A stretch of DNA of 34,415 nt from JAADHG01 sp964418645 (GTDB lineage Bacteria; Bacteroidota; Bacteroidia; Flavobacteriales; Flavobacteriaceae): positions 1 through 34,415 of the forward strand of contig CAYQME010000026.1 of assembly GCA_964418645.1 (NCBI GenBank), in the 5' to 3' direction. Every line of letters starts with the position of its first letter. Positions within the stretch are counted from its first letter, which is position 1. Shown here piece after piece: positions 9,962 through 18,049 of this stretch. The notes beneath the pieces are model-generated. The model saw only the letters and a list, made by a program, of their open reading frames with translations. It ran no database searches and was not told where the DNA came from. Made by a program: the position numbers and the translations under genes.

Positions 9962-11251
9962 TTAATAATGACATTTTCCACATTCTAATCCACCGTTATC
10001 TTTAACAGTAAATTTGTCAACACCATATTTTTTCGCTAGTTCTTCGTGAATTTTTGCATAATACTCGTTGCCTTCTGTTTTTATGTTAGTCTTTTTATGA
10101 CATTCTAAACACCAAGCCATCGTTAAAGGGGAGTATTGATATACTTCTTCCATTGTTTCCACTGGACCATGGCAAGTTTGACATTCTAAGCCCGCAACAG
10201 TTACATGTTGTGAATGATTATAATACACAAAATCTGGAAGATTATGAATTCTTGTCCATTTTACTGGTTGTGTTTCTCCTGTATATTGTTGGTCTTCATC
10301 ACTCCAACCAACGGCTTTGTATAATTTCATGATTTCGGCATCGTAAAACTCTTTTGTATACTCAGCAGTAGTTTCTCCTGTATATTCATAAATAGATTTA
10401 TGACAATTCATACACACATTTAATGAAGGTATCCCAGAGGTCTTACTCACACGTGCTGATGAATGGCAAAATTTACAATCTATTTTATTATCTCCTGCAT
10501 GAATTTTATGCGAAAAATGAATTGGTTGTACGGGTTGGTATCCCTGATCTACACCTATTTGCATTAAATATCCAAACACATAATATGCACTTGCTAGTAA
10601 GAAAAATATAGTTACAACAAGAAGTAAAAATTGATTTTTTACAAACGCTTTCCAAAGTGGTTTTCTTTGTACTTCTACTGGATTATCTATGTTGTTAGCA
10701 TTGGCAAAACGACGTAATGTTTTATTAATCATTATTAAACCAAGCGCAAGCAACATAAATAATATTGCTAAAGCACCTAGGATTAGCTCATTTGATATTC
10801 CGTTTTCATTTTGCACACCACTTGTCTGAGCAGTAGCAACTTGACCTCCTCCTGAAGGCGCTGCCTTTTCTTGAGCTGTATAAGCTAGAATATTATCAAT
10901 GTCGGCATCTGAAAGCTGAGGCATCGCCGTCATTGCAGCATTATTGTTTTCAGCAAAAATCTTTGCAGCATATGCGTCTCCAGATTTTATAACTGCTGAG
11001 CTATTTCTAATCCAAGCATTAATCCAATCTCTATCTAAGCCTTGGTCATCACTCAATCTAGCTTCAATACCTCGTAGTGCTGGACCAGTCATTTTTTTAT
11101 CAAGATTATGACAAGCTGCACAATTGGTATTAAACAATGTTTTCCCAGCTACTGGGTCCCCTTGTGCAAATGCTGTTGAGTATGTAAGTAAAAGAATTAA
11201 CCCAAAAAATATAAATTTTGTAGTTAAATTACGGTGCGTCACCTGTTTCAT
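9962..11251 (-). CDS. actA: Alternative complex III subunit ActA, hexaheme form (monoheme domain fused to pentaheme domain)
   Basis: Multiheme cytochrome c of alternative complex III. With ATG at 11251 it has 429 residues and a good signal peptide ending STAFAQ at about residue 30. Six CxxCH sites are visible: CAACH (44-48) in an N-terminal class I cytochrome domain, then after hydrophobic segments at about 150-172 and 200-225, CKFCH, CMNCH, CQTCH, CLECH and a C-terminal CGKCHY whose His is the penultimate residue. The last five match the classic pentaheme ActA. The frame is open to another ATG at 11344, but that lies upstream of the probable promoter (11333-11340). ATG at 11296 is possible but would bury the signal peptide. 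It is first in the operon, 32 bases before actB. Confidence 0.93.
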   Translation of the reverse strand: MKQVTHRNLTTKFIFFGLILLLTYSTAFAQGDPVAGKTLFNTNCAACHNLDKKMTGPALRGIEARLSDDQGLDRDWINAWIRNSSAVIKSGDAYAAKIFAENNNAAMTAMPQLSDADIDNILAYTAQEKAAPSGGGQVATAQTSGVQNENGISNELILGALAILFMLLALGLIMINKTLRRFANANNIDNPVEVQRKPLWKAFVKNQFLLLVVTIFFLLASAYYVFGYLMQIGVDQGYQPVQPIHFSHKIHAGDNKIDCKFCHSSARVSKTSGIPSLNVCMNCHKSIYEYTGETTAEYTKEFYDAEIMKLYKAVGWSDEDQQYTGETQPVKWTRIHNLPDFVYYNHSQHVTVAGLECQTCHGPVETMEEVYQYSPLTMAWCLECHKKTNIKTEGNEYYAKIHEELAKKYGVDKFTVKDNGGLECGKCHY

Positions 11252-11332
11252 ATCGTTAGTTGAATTACCTTCTAAACTTTGGTACGATTTTTTCATACAA
11301 ATAGAACAATATCCGGTTATAAAAATCTCGCA

Positions 11333-11340
11333 CAAAAGTA
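11333..11340 (-). promoter_or_regulatory. Probable -7 element of the act-cox operon promoter
   Basis: The minus strand reads TACTTTTG, a match to the Bacteroidota -7 consensus TAnnTTTG. No clear TTG -33 element lies 17-23 bases upstream, so support is partial. If used, transcription would start near 11327, about 75 bases before the preferred actA start at 11251, and would exclude the upstream ATG at 11344. Confidence 0.4.
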
Positions 11341-11438
11341 ACATTTAAAGTCGATTTTGAAAATGTTACATAAGTGTTAATATCTAATTTATAAAGATTC
11401 TAAATAATAAAAATATATGTCTTTCAGTTTATATAATT

Positions 11439-11446
11439 TACATTTG
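11439..11446 (+). promoter_or_regulatory. Probable -7 element for the SPOR-domain gene
   Basis: TACATTTG matches TAnnTTTG and lies 18 bases before the ATG at 11465. It falls inside the reading frame that begins at an earlier ATG (11417), so that earlier start would not be transcribed. The -33 element is weak. Confidence 0.4.
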
Positions 11447-11464
11447 TACCAAAATAAACATATT

Positions 11465-11860
11465 ATGCCTAAATCTCTCTTTAAATTTTTGCTTTTTACA
11501 TTTTTATTTTCCATGTTTTGTGTTAACAAAATAACAGCTCAAGAAGGCAGTGTAAGTATTACCCAAGACAAAGATATTGGTGTGTTGTTAAGTTTAAAAA
11601 AGGAAGTTAACAAATCGCAATCAAATTATAAAATTCAAGTTTACAATGGCAATCGCTCAGGCGCAGAGAAAACGCGTTCAGAATTTAGAAATACGTTTTC
11701 TGATTGGCCAACTTCTATGAAATTTGAAACGCCTAATTATAAAATTTGGATAGGAAATTTTAAAACGCGTTTAGAAGCAGATCGTGCGTTGTTAAAAATT
11801 AAAAGAAAATTTAATAATGCCTTTATATTTAAACCTAAAAAAGAAAAAAAGAAACCTTAA
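11465..11860 (+). CDS. Small exported SPOR-domain protein
   Basis: A 131-residue exported protein. The chosen ATG at 11465 opens directly on a signal peptide (MPKSLFKFLLF...KITAQ, cleavage after about residue 26); the in-frame ATG at 11417 would add 16 residues that hide it. Residues about 53-125 resemble a SPOR domain: YKIQVYNGNRSGAEK, a central helix with EFRNTF, then YKIWIGNFKTRLEADRALLKIK, the typical final G-N/D-F-x-t-r-x-x-A strand-helix. SPOR domains bind denuded septal peptidoglycan. The tail is very Lys-rich. It is divergent from the act operon and ends just before a bidirectional terminator. Family confidence is good; its cellular role is unknown. Confidence 0.82.
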   Translation: MPKSLFKFLLFTFLFSMFCVNKITAQEGSVSITQDKDIGVLLSLKKEVNKSQSNYKIQVYNGNRSGAEKTRSEFRNTFSDWPTSMKFETPNYKIWIGNFKTRLEADRALLKIKRKFNNAFIFKPKKEKKKP

Positions 11861-11880
11861 ATAAAGACTGTCAAAATCAC

Positions 11881-11911
11881 AAAAAAGGCAGCCATAATGG
11901 TTGCCTTTTTT
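11881..11911. terminator. Bidirectional intrinsic terminator
   Basis: The stem GGCAGCCAT pairs with ATGGTTGCC (one G-U), flanked by a six-A run on the left and a six-T run on the right. It therefore works as an intrinsic terminator in both directions. It separates the convergent SPOR gene (ends 11860) and the T9SS-sorted gene, whose stop codon (11910-11912) overlaps its right edge. Confidence 0.82.
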
Positions 11912-12587
11912 AGTTAACTATTATTTTTTTAATTACCTCTTTATTTTCAAGCCTTATCTTAACAAAGTAAATACCTAAATTTAATTTTGACACATTGATT
12001 TTGTCAGAATCATAATTATAATAAACCAATTTTCCTAACACATTATATATAGAAATTTCATTTAAAACTAAGCCTCCATGTTTGATGTATAATATCGTGT
12101 TTACAGGATTAGGATATACATTTAATAGATTTTCTATTTGTAACTCCGAAATACCTAGAGCAGTATCTTGTACATCTCCCGATAAAGCTATTATAGCGCC
12201 GCAAAGTGTTTGAGTTACTATAGTCTCTTCAACCCATGTTCCTAAGTTTAAACTTGGGGGGTTTGGTAGTGAAGCTTCAGCATTATAGTACAAAACATAA
12301 GTATTTGAAAATGTTCCATTTCCATCATCAGCAAAAATTTCCCATCTATTTTTTATATCATTCCAAACAATTTGCATTTCACAAATACCAATTCCTCCGC
12401 AATCTTGGTCTCCTGTTACTGGATTTGTTTCAAATATGTTTCTACCTGTGCTATCTGTACCTATTTGGTTAAACGTATAATTCTGATTTTCTAAAAGTAA
12501 ATGACAAGCATTAAATGTAATTTGAGAAAACACAGTTGTACTTAACAGTAAAAATACGAGCGTCAATAGTTGAGTTATCTGCTTCAT
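11910..12587 (-). CDS. Secreted protein with T9SS type A C-terminal sorting domain, unknown function
   Basis: A 225-residue protein with an N-terminal signal peptide (MKQITQLLTLVFLLLSTTVFS) and, over about the last 75 residues, a Por/type IX secretion sorting domain: LLNVYPNPVNTILYI, then EISIYNVLGKLV, then KLNLGIYFVKI and a basic end KKIIVN. The domain predicts export through the outer membrane and surface attachment or release. The 120-residue passenger between them has several Cys (CHLL, DCGGIGIC, LCGA) and aromatic-rich strands around VWNDIKNRWEIFADDG, but no family I recognise. It lies 13 bases downstream of the tail-collar gene, so the two are probably one transcript. Confidence 0.88.
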   Translation of the reverse strand: MKQITQLLTLVFLLLSTTVFSQITFNACHLLLENQNYTFNQIGTDSTGRNIFETNPVTGDQDCGGIGICEMQIVWNDIKNRWEIFADDGNGTFSNTYVLYYNAEASLPNPPSLNLGTWVEETIVTQTLCGAIIALSGDVQDTALGISELQIENLLNVYPNPVNTILYIKHGGLVLNEISIYNVLGKLVYYNYDSDKINVSKLNLGIYFVKIRLENKEVIKKIIVN

Positions 12588-12600
12588 AAATCAATATTAA

Positions 12601-13179
12601 TTAGTTGGCAGTAGGAAAAACACCGACTAGTGCAATAATAAAAGTAACCGATTGATATGGTTGCATATTATTAATGGCCTGACTATTTCCTGTATTACCT
12701 ACCATGGCTGAATTCATTGTAGTTGTATTTGATGCATTAGAATATTCTGGGTCTAAAAGTTTTGTCGCAGCAAGCAAATTCCCAGTTGGAGTTGACTGAT
12801 TACCATCTGCAATAACAGCGTTAATAGTATGGCTATGAGCCGGCATTTGAGCTACAGACATTGTATTTGTCTCATTTCCAGATTTTTGACCCAAAGATAT
12901 AGAAGACAGTCCTGGACCATTTCCTGGTCCTAAAGGCACTCGCCCTCTTAGATCTGGCAATCCAAAAGTGGTCACTCCATCTCCTCCATAAATAGTCCCT
13001 AATATGGAAAACAATGCTGTGTTTTGTGCTATAGGCAATAATTGCCCTTCGCATTTTGCCCAGCCTGAAGGTGCAAAATTCCCCGCAAACATTCTAATTT
13101 CACCAATAAAAGGGGTTTGTGCATTGGCTATATTATTAAAAGCGAAATAGATTAATACAATTGTAATTATTTTTTTCAT
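12601..13179 (-). CDS. Exported tail-collar domain protein (microcystin-dependent protein-like)
   Basis: A 192-residue protein with a signal peptide (MKKIITIVLIYFAFNNIANA) followed by a phage tail-collar-type domain: PFIGEIRMFAGNFAPSGWAKCEGQLLPI, TALFSILGTIYGGDGVTTFGLPDLRGR, the MPAHSHTI metal-site-like motif, and the ending NMQPYQSVTFIIALVGVFP. Such stand-alone collar proteins (MdpB type) are common in Bacteroidota and are not by themselves evidence of a prophage. The reading frame is open to an ATG at 13296, but the ATG at 13179 directly opens the signal peptide, and the upstream segment overlaps the infB terminator. Function is unknown. It is the first gene of a probable two-gene unit with the T9SS-sorted protein. 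Confidence 0.88.
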   Translation of the reverse strand: MKKIITIVLIYFAFNNIANAQTPFIGEIRMFAGNFAPSGWAKCEGQLLPIAQNTALFSILGTIYGGDGVTTFGLPDLRGRVPLGPGNGPGLSSISLGQKSGNETNTMSVAQMPAHSHTINAVIADGNQSTPTGNLLAATKLLDPEYSNASNTTTMNSAMVGNTGNSQAINNMQPYQSVTFIIALVGVFPTAN

Positions 13180-13250
13180 AATAAATTGTTTGAATTTAAT
13201 GTATAAAATAATATAATGCTTATTTAAAATCAAGAAATTAGGTGAAATAA

Positions 13251-13281
13251 AAAATCCCTTTAGAATATCTAAAGGGATTTT
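13251..13281 (-). terminator. Terminator of the rimP-nusA-infB operon
   Basis: A perfect 14-bp inverted repeat with core ATCCCTTTAGA / TCTAAAGGGAT and a 3-base centre lies 28 bases after the infB stop codon. On the minus strand it is followed by a T-rich run, as expected for an intrinsic terminator. Confidence 0.8.
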
Positions 13282-13308
13282 CAATATAATTAACAAGGAC
13301 TATATAGA

Positions 13309-16038
13309 CTACTTAAGCTTCTTTTTAATTTCTACTTCTTGAAAGGCTTCTAATATGTCACCTTCTTTAATATCGTTATAATTTTTTACTTGCATACCAC
13401 AATCGTATCCTTTAGCTACTTCTTTTACATCGTCTTTAAATCGTTTTAATGAAGCTAATTCACCTGTGTAGATAACAACTCCATCTCGTATTAAACGAAT
13501 ACCCGAGCTTCTAAATATTTTTCCATCAGTAACCATACAACCAGCAATGCTTCCAATTTTAGAGACTTTAAATATTTCTCTTATTTCGGCGCTACCTGTA
13601 ATTTCCTCTTTAAATACTGGAGATAACATGCCTTCCATAGCATCTTTAAGATCGTTAATAGCATCATATATAATTGAATACATTCTGATATCTATTTCTT
13701 CCTTGTCAGCTATTTGACGTGCATTACCCATTGGTCTCACATTAAAACCTATAATAATCGCATCGGATGCTGACGCTAACAACACATCACTTTCGGTAAT
13801 TGCTCCGACTGCTTTATGAATAATATTTACTTGAATTTCTTCAGTAGATAACTTTTGGAAAGAATCTGTTAATGCTTCAACGGATCCATCTACATCTCCT
13901 TTAAGTATAATATTTAATTCTTTAAAATCTCCAAGAGCAATACGACGTCCAATTTCATCTAGAGTAATATGACGTTGTGTTCTTACGGATTGTTCCCGTT
14001 GTAATTGTGTACGCTTCGCTGCAATTTGTTTAGCTTCACGCTCATCTTTAAAGACGTTAAATTTATCTCCTGCTTGTGGTGCTCCATCCAATCCTAAAAT
14101 AGATATTGGAGTAGAAGGTCCTGCTGCAAATACATTATTTCCTCTCTCGTCATGCATCGCTTTAACCTTCCCGCTATTTTTACCAGCAAGTACATAGTCT
14201 CCTATTTTAAGCGTCCCTGCTTGAACTAAGATTGTAGATACATAACCTCTTCCTTTATCTAAAAAGGCTTCTACTACAGCTCCTACGGCTGGCTTACTTG
14301 GATTTGCCTTAAGCTCTAATAATTCTGCTTCTAGCAATACTTTTTCTAATAATTCATCAATTCCAAGACCTGTTTTTGCTGAAATATCTTGAGACTGAAT
14401 TTTTCCTCCCCAATCTTCTACTAATAAATTCATATTAGCAAGACCTTCTTTAATTTTTTCTGGATTTGCCGCTTCTCTATCAATCTTATTAATTGCAAAA
14501 ATGATTGGAACTCCTGCAGCTTGTGCGTGAGATATGGCTTCTTTAGTTTGCGGCATGATATCATCATCTGCAGCGATAACAATAATAACTAAATCTGTAA
14601 CTTGAGCCCCACGAGCACGCATTGCTGTAAAAGCTTCGTGACCAGGAGTATCTAAAAATGCTATTTTTTGGCCAGATTCAAGCTCTACACCATAAGCCCC
14701 AATATGTTGTGTGATTCCACCAGATTCACCAGCAATTACATTTTCTTTACGTATAAAATCTAAAAGTGATGTTTTACCATGATCTACGTGACCCATTACA
14801 GTTACAATTGGTGCGCGGGCTTCTAAATCTTCTTGTTTATCTTCACCTTCTTCTATAGCATCTTCAATATCCGAAGTAACAAACTCTACTTGATACCCAA
14901 ACTCTTCAGCAACTATTGAAAGTGTTTCGGCATCTAGTCTTTGATTCATAGTAACCATCATACCAAGTGACATACATGCTGATATAATCTCGGTTACAGA
15001 AACATTCATCATAGTGGCTACTTCAGAAGCAGTAACAAACTCTGTCACTTTTAATATTTTACTTTCTGCAGCAGCTAGCTCCTGATCAATTTCTGTTTGC
15101 TGACGATGTTGATCTCTTTTATCTCTACGATATTTAGCACCTTTACCTTTACTAGATTTTCCTTGAAGCTTTTCTAAGGTTTCACGAACTTGCTTTTGAA
15201 CTTCTTCTGCACTAGGCTCTTCCTTAACAACTTGTGGTCGTTTTTGACCTCTTCCTTTATTATTAAATCTATTGCCTCCTCTAGCGTTACCTTGTCCCTG
15301 TCTTTGTCCGCCACCTTTTTGCTCTCCTCCTCCAACTTTACTTATACGACGTCGTTTCTTTTTGGCATCAGTATTTGCATTACCTTGAGGTTTTTTATCT
15401 TCTTTCTTTTTCTTTGGTTTGTTGAATTGGGTTAAATCAATTTTTTCTCCTGTTGATTTTGGTCCTGAAAGTTTTTGGTATTTTGTAGTAACTTTTTCAT
15501 CTTTAGGTGCTACAATGACTTCCTCTTTTGGAGCTTCTGAAGCGTTTTTAACAGCAGGTTTTTCTTTAACCACCTCAACAACTTTTTCTTTTTCTGGTGC
15601 TTCCTTTGCTTCTGTTTTTGGTAAAACTTTCTCTTCCTTTTTATGTTCTGGAGTCTTTTTTTCTTTAACAACTTCCTTTTTAGGCTTTTCTAAATCAATT
15701 TTTCCAACTTGCTTAGGTCCCGAAAGAGTGGTTTTAGCTTTAACAACTTCAATTTTAGCTGCCTCTGCTTTTTGTAGCTTTTCTTCAATCTCACGCTCAC
15801 GTTCCATACGAAGTGCTTCTTTTTCTTTAAACTTAGCTTCACTAACTTCTTTAGAGGCTACTTTTTTACTAGCATCTGTTTGAAATTCTCCTGAGAGTAC
15901 TTCATATACTTCTGCAGAAATTTTTGTAGTAGGGCGATGCTCTATCTCAATGCCTTTAGATTCTAAAAAATCTACAGCACGATCTATGGAGATATTTAAT
16001 TCCCTTAATACTTTATTTAATCTAATTGTTTCAGCCAT
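13309..16038 (-). CDS. infB: Translation initiation factor IF-2
   Basis: GTPase that places initiator tRNA on the 30S subunit and promotes subunit joining. It has 909 residues. The N-terminal IF2_N-type segment (about 1-50, MAETIRLNKVLRELNI) is followed by a long Lys/Glu-rich low-complexity linker (about 55-330, with a Gly/Arg/Gln-rich patch). The G domain has GHVDHGKTS (about 414), DTPGHEAF (about 461) and NKID (about 515); domain II, a third domain and the C-terminal fMet-tRNA-binding domain follow. The length and long linker are normal for Bacteroidota. It is last in the rimP-nusA-infB operon, 121 bases after nusA. I see no promoter in that gap. Confidence 0.98.
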   Translation of the reverse strand: MAETIRLNKVLRELNISIDRAVDFLESKGIEIEHRPTTKISAEVYEVLSGEFQTDASKKVASKEVSEAKFKEKEALRMEREREIEEKLQKAEAAKIEVVKAKTTLSGPKQVGKIDLEKPKKEVVKEKKTPEHKKEEKVLPKTEAKEAPEKEKVVEVVKEKPAVKNASEAPKEEVIVAPKDEKVTTKYQKLSGPKSTGEKIDLTQFNKPKKKKEDKKPQGNANTDAKKKRRRISKVGGGEQKGGGQRQGQGNARGGNRFNNKGRGQKRPQVVKEEPSAEEVQKQVRETLEKLQGKSSKGKGAKYRRDKRDQHRQQTEIDQELAAAESKILKVTEFVTASEVATMMNVSVTEIISACMSLGMMVTMNQRLDAETLSIVAEEFGYQVEFVTSDIEDAIEEGEDKQEDLEARAPIVTVMGHVDHGKTSLLDFIRKENVIAGESGGITQHIGAYGVELESGQKIAFLDTPGHEAFTAMRARGAQVTDLVIIVIAADDDIMPQTKEAISHAQAAGVPIIFAINKIDREAANPEKIKEGLANMNLLVEDWGGKIQSQDISAKTGLGIDELLEKVLLEAELLELKANPSKPAVGAVVEAFLDKGRGYVSTILVQAGTLKIGDYVLAGKNSGKVKAMHDERGNNVFAAGPSTPISILGLDGAPQAGDKFNVFKDEREAKQIAAKRTQLQREQSVRTQRHITLDEIGRRIALGDFKELNIILKGDVDGSVEALTDSFQKLSTEEIQVNIIHKAVGAITESDVLLASASDAIIIGFNVRPMGNARQIADKEEIDIRMYSIIYDAINDLKDAMEGMLSPVFKEEITGSAEIREIFKVSKIGSIAGCMVTDGKIFRSSGIRLIRDGVVIYTGELASLKRFKDDVKEVAKGYDCGMQVKNYNDIKEGDILEAFQEVEIKKKLK

Positions 16039-16159
16039 AAATTGCCTTTAAAAATATCAAACAGTTATTCACCGTTTTTGTTCCAATAGTTATATGTTTT
16101 GAATAAAAATAGAGCTCACAAAATGTATTCTTAATTTTTATTCAATATATAATAATTTT

Positions 16160-17392
16160 TTATTCTTCAAATTCTTCTTTAAGAATTCGAACAACTTCAC
16201 TAATTGTTTCTTCTTCAAGATCAGTACGCTTTACTAAATCATCTATTTCTTGTTCTAAAACACTTTTTGCTGTGTCTAATCCTGCTTTTGCTAATTCTTC
16301 AATAATCCATCCTTCAATTTCATCAGAGAATTCTGTTAGCTCTACATCTTCTTCTACGCCTTCTCTAAAGACATCTATTTCATATCCTGTAAGTTGTCCT
16401 GCCAAACGAATATTATGTCCACCACGTCCAATTGCTTTACTTACTTCTTCTGGTTTAAGAATAACTTCTGCACGTTTTGTCTCTTCGTCAAGCTTAACAG
16501 AGGTTACTCTTGCTGGACTTAATGCTCTGGTAACAAACAATTGCAGGTTATTGGTGTAGTTAATAACATCAATATTTTCATTCCCTAACTCGCGTACAAT
16601 ACCGTGAATTCTAGAGCCTTTCATACCAACACAAGCTCCTACTGGATCAATTCTATCATCATAAGAATCCACTGCTACTTTAGCCTTTTCTCCTGGAATT
16701 CTCACCACTTTTTTCACCGTAATTAAACCATCAAAAACTTCAGGAATTTCTTGTTCAAACAATTTCTCTAAGAATATAGGTGCTGTTCTTGACATAATAA
16801 TAGTTGGCTTATTCCCTTTAAGTTCAACAGTTTCAATGACACCTCTTACGTTTTCTCCTTTTCTAAAGAAATCTGAAGGAATTTGTCTGTCCTTTGGCAA
16901 AATAATTTCGTTACCATCATCGTCTAACAAAATAATTGCTCTATGGCGAATATGATGTACCTCAGCGGTATAAATTTCACCTACTAAATCTTTAAATTGT
17001 TTGTAAATGTTCGTGTTATCGTGCTCGTGTATTTTAGATATTAAGTTTTGGCGTAATGCTAAAATAGCACGACGACCAAGATCTATAAGTTTAACCTCTT
17101 CAGATACGTCTTCACCAACTTCAAAATCTGGTTCAATTTTTCTGGCTTCGGTTATTGAAATTTCCTGATTTGGTTCTTCTACCTCACCATCAGCAACTAC
17201 AACACGATTTCTCCAAATTTCTAAATCGCCTTTATCTGGGTTAATGATAATATCAAAGTTATCATCGTCTCCAAATTTTTTCTTTAGTGCATTTCTAAAA
17301 ACATCTTCTAATATCGCCATTAAGGTTACACGATCTATTAATTTATCGTCCTTAAATTCTGAAAATGACTCAATTAACGCAATATTTTCCAT
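16160..17392 (-). CDS. nusA: Transcription termination/antitermination factor NusA
   Basis: RNA polymerase-binding factor that modulates pausing, termination and antitermination. It has 410 residues: an N-terminal polymerase-binding domain (about 1-125), an S1 domain (about 130-200) and two KH domains (KH1 about 230-290 around VGACVGMKGSRIHGIVREL; KH2 about 300-345 around AIGRGGHNIRLAGQLTGYEI). A short acidic C-terminal tail rich in Glu/Asp replaces the acidic repeat domains of enterobacterial NusA. That short form is usual outside gamma-proteobacteria. It starts 12 bases after rimP ends, consistent with the conserved rimP-nusA-infB operon. Confidence 0.97.
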   Translation of the reverse strand: MENIALIESFSEFKDDKLIDRVTLMAILEDVFRNALKKKFGDDDNFDIIINPDKGDLEIWRNRVVVADGEVEEPNQEISITEARKIEPDFEVGEDVSEEVKLIDLGRRAILALRQNLISKIHEHDNTNIYKQFKDLVGEIYTAEVHHIRHRAIILLDDDGNEIILPKDRQIPSDFFRKGENVRGVIETVELKGNKPTIIMSRTAPIFLEKLFEQEIPEVFDGLITVKKVVRIPGEKAKVAVDSYDDRIDPVGACVGMKGSRIHGIVRELGNENIDVINYTNNLQLFVTRALSPARVTSVKLDEETKRAEVILKPEEVSKAIGRGGHNIRLAGQLTGYEIDVFREGVEEDVELTEFSDEIEGWIIEELAKAGLDTAKSVLEQEIDDLVKRTDLEEETISEVVRILKEEFEE

Positions 17393-17404
17393 AACTATTC
17401 TGGA

Positions 17405-17869
17405 TTAAAATTTTATTTTCACTTTTGCTTCTACAATATCATTATAAAATATTGTCGCTTCTTTTTTTACAGTAATTTTACCTTTGCCAATTGGTTTAGG
17501 TTCTCTAGCTTTCCACTCCAAAAAAATACTTTGGTCATTTGTATTAACAAGCGTAGCTTCAAACTTTTTATTATCAATTGTCTTAACCTCTAACACTCTT
17601 CCAATATTTTTTTGATATTGTCTCGTATGGCTTAAAGGTGTCGTTGCTCCTGACGAAGCAACCTCTAAAGAAAAATCCTGTTCTTCTCTATCTAAATTAT
17701 GTTCAATAGCTCTACTTATAAACATACAGTCCTCGACAAGTACGCCGTTATCACCATCAATTATAACTCTTATAGAATTACCTTCTAACACATCAAAACT
17801 AATTAAAAACAAATCTTGTCGCTCTTCGAGAGCATTATCTAGTAAGGTTTTAACTGTGTATTTGAACAT
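17405..17869 (-). CDS. rimP: Ribosome maturation factor RimP
   Basis: Factor for 30S subunit maturation, 154 residues. The N-terminal domain has the typical VIIDGDNGVLVEDCMFISRAIE segment and EVASSGATTPL (the family SPG region, here SSG); the C-terminal SH3-like beta domain follows. It is the first gene of the conserved rimP-nusA-infB operon. The start is preceded by an A-rich stretch rather than a Shine-Dalgarno sequence, normal for Bacteroidota. A G/C-rich hairpin lies 15 bases upstream of the ATG and may affect expression. Confidence 0.95.
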   Translation of the reverse strand: MFKYTVKTLLDNALEERQDLFLISFDVLEGNSIRVIIDGDNGVLVEDCMFISRAIEHNLDREEQDFSLEVASSGATTPLSHTRQYQKNIGRVLEVKTIDNKKFEATLVNTNDQSIFLEWKAREPKPIGKGKITVKKEATIFYNDIVEAKVKIKF

Positions 17870-17884
17870 TTTTTAGTATAAAAA

Positions 17885-17905
17885 GAGGGGACTTCTCGTC
17901 CCCTC
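17885..17905 (-). promoter_or_regulatory. Leader hairpin upstream of rimP, possible attenuator
   Basis: A perfect 8-bp stem GAGGGGAC / GTCCCCTC with a 5-base loop lies in the transcribed leader, about 20 bases after the predicted transcription start. On the transcript it is followed by five U residues, then the rimP start 15 bases on. It looks like a short intrinsic terminator in the 5' leader, so attenuation is possible. The short U-run makes it weak, and a stability or translation role is equally possible. Confidence 0.5.
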
Positions 17906-17930
17906 ACTTATTCTTTTTCTTACAACGCTG

Positions 17931-17962
17931 CAAATATACAATATTTATCTTGATTTTTGCAA
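17931..17962 (-). promoter_or_regulatory. Promoter of the rimP-nusA-infB operon
   Basis: The minus strand has TTG (17962-17960), a 21-base spacer and TATATTTG (17938-17931), a full match to the Bacteroidota TTG / TAnnTTTG promoter. The predicted start of transcription is near 17926. An imperfect inverted repeat, AACGC-TGCAAA (17924-17934) and TTTGCAAGCGTT (17956-17967), brackets both elements. Confidence 0.62.
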
Positions 17963-18002
17963 GCGTTTAAATGCGAATTTTTAATATTCCTTGACCTAGG
18001 GT

Positions 18003-18040
18003 GAAAAAAAATCAGCCTTGGTTAAAAGACTGATTTTTTG
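18003..18040 (-). terminator. Terminator of the tRNA-Gln gene
   Basis: The hairpin AATCAG / CTGATT, extended by CTT / AAG across a mismatch, is followed on the minus strand by eight T residues. It lies about 10 bases after the 3' end of the tRNA. Confidence 0.75.
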
Positions 18041-18049
18041 GATCTTTGT

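Noticed and set aside
11252..11344. Longer N-terminus of ActA beginning at 11344
   Set aside because: That ATG lies at or before the probable -7 element, and the added residues mask a good signal peptide.
12601..13179. Prophage remnant based on a tail-collar domain
   Set aside because: The protein has its own signal peptide, no other phage genes are nearby, and stand-alone collar proteins are common in this phylum.
13180..13296. Longer N-terminus of the collar protein beginning at 13296
   Set aside because: It would overlap the infB terminator and hide the signal peptide that starts at 13179.
15190..15883. Ser/Phe-rich open frames opposite infB
   Set aside because: They mirror the low-complexity Lys/Glu linker of IF-2 and have no features of real proteins.
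17870..17970. Known riboswitch or T-box before rimP
   Set aside because: The leader is only about 50 bases with a single hairpin; no specifier or ligand-binding architecture fits.
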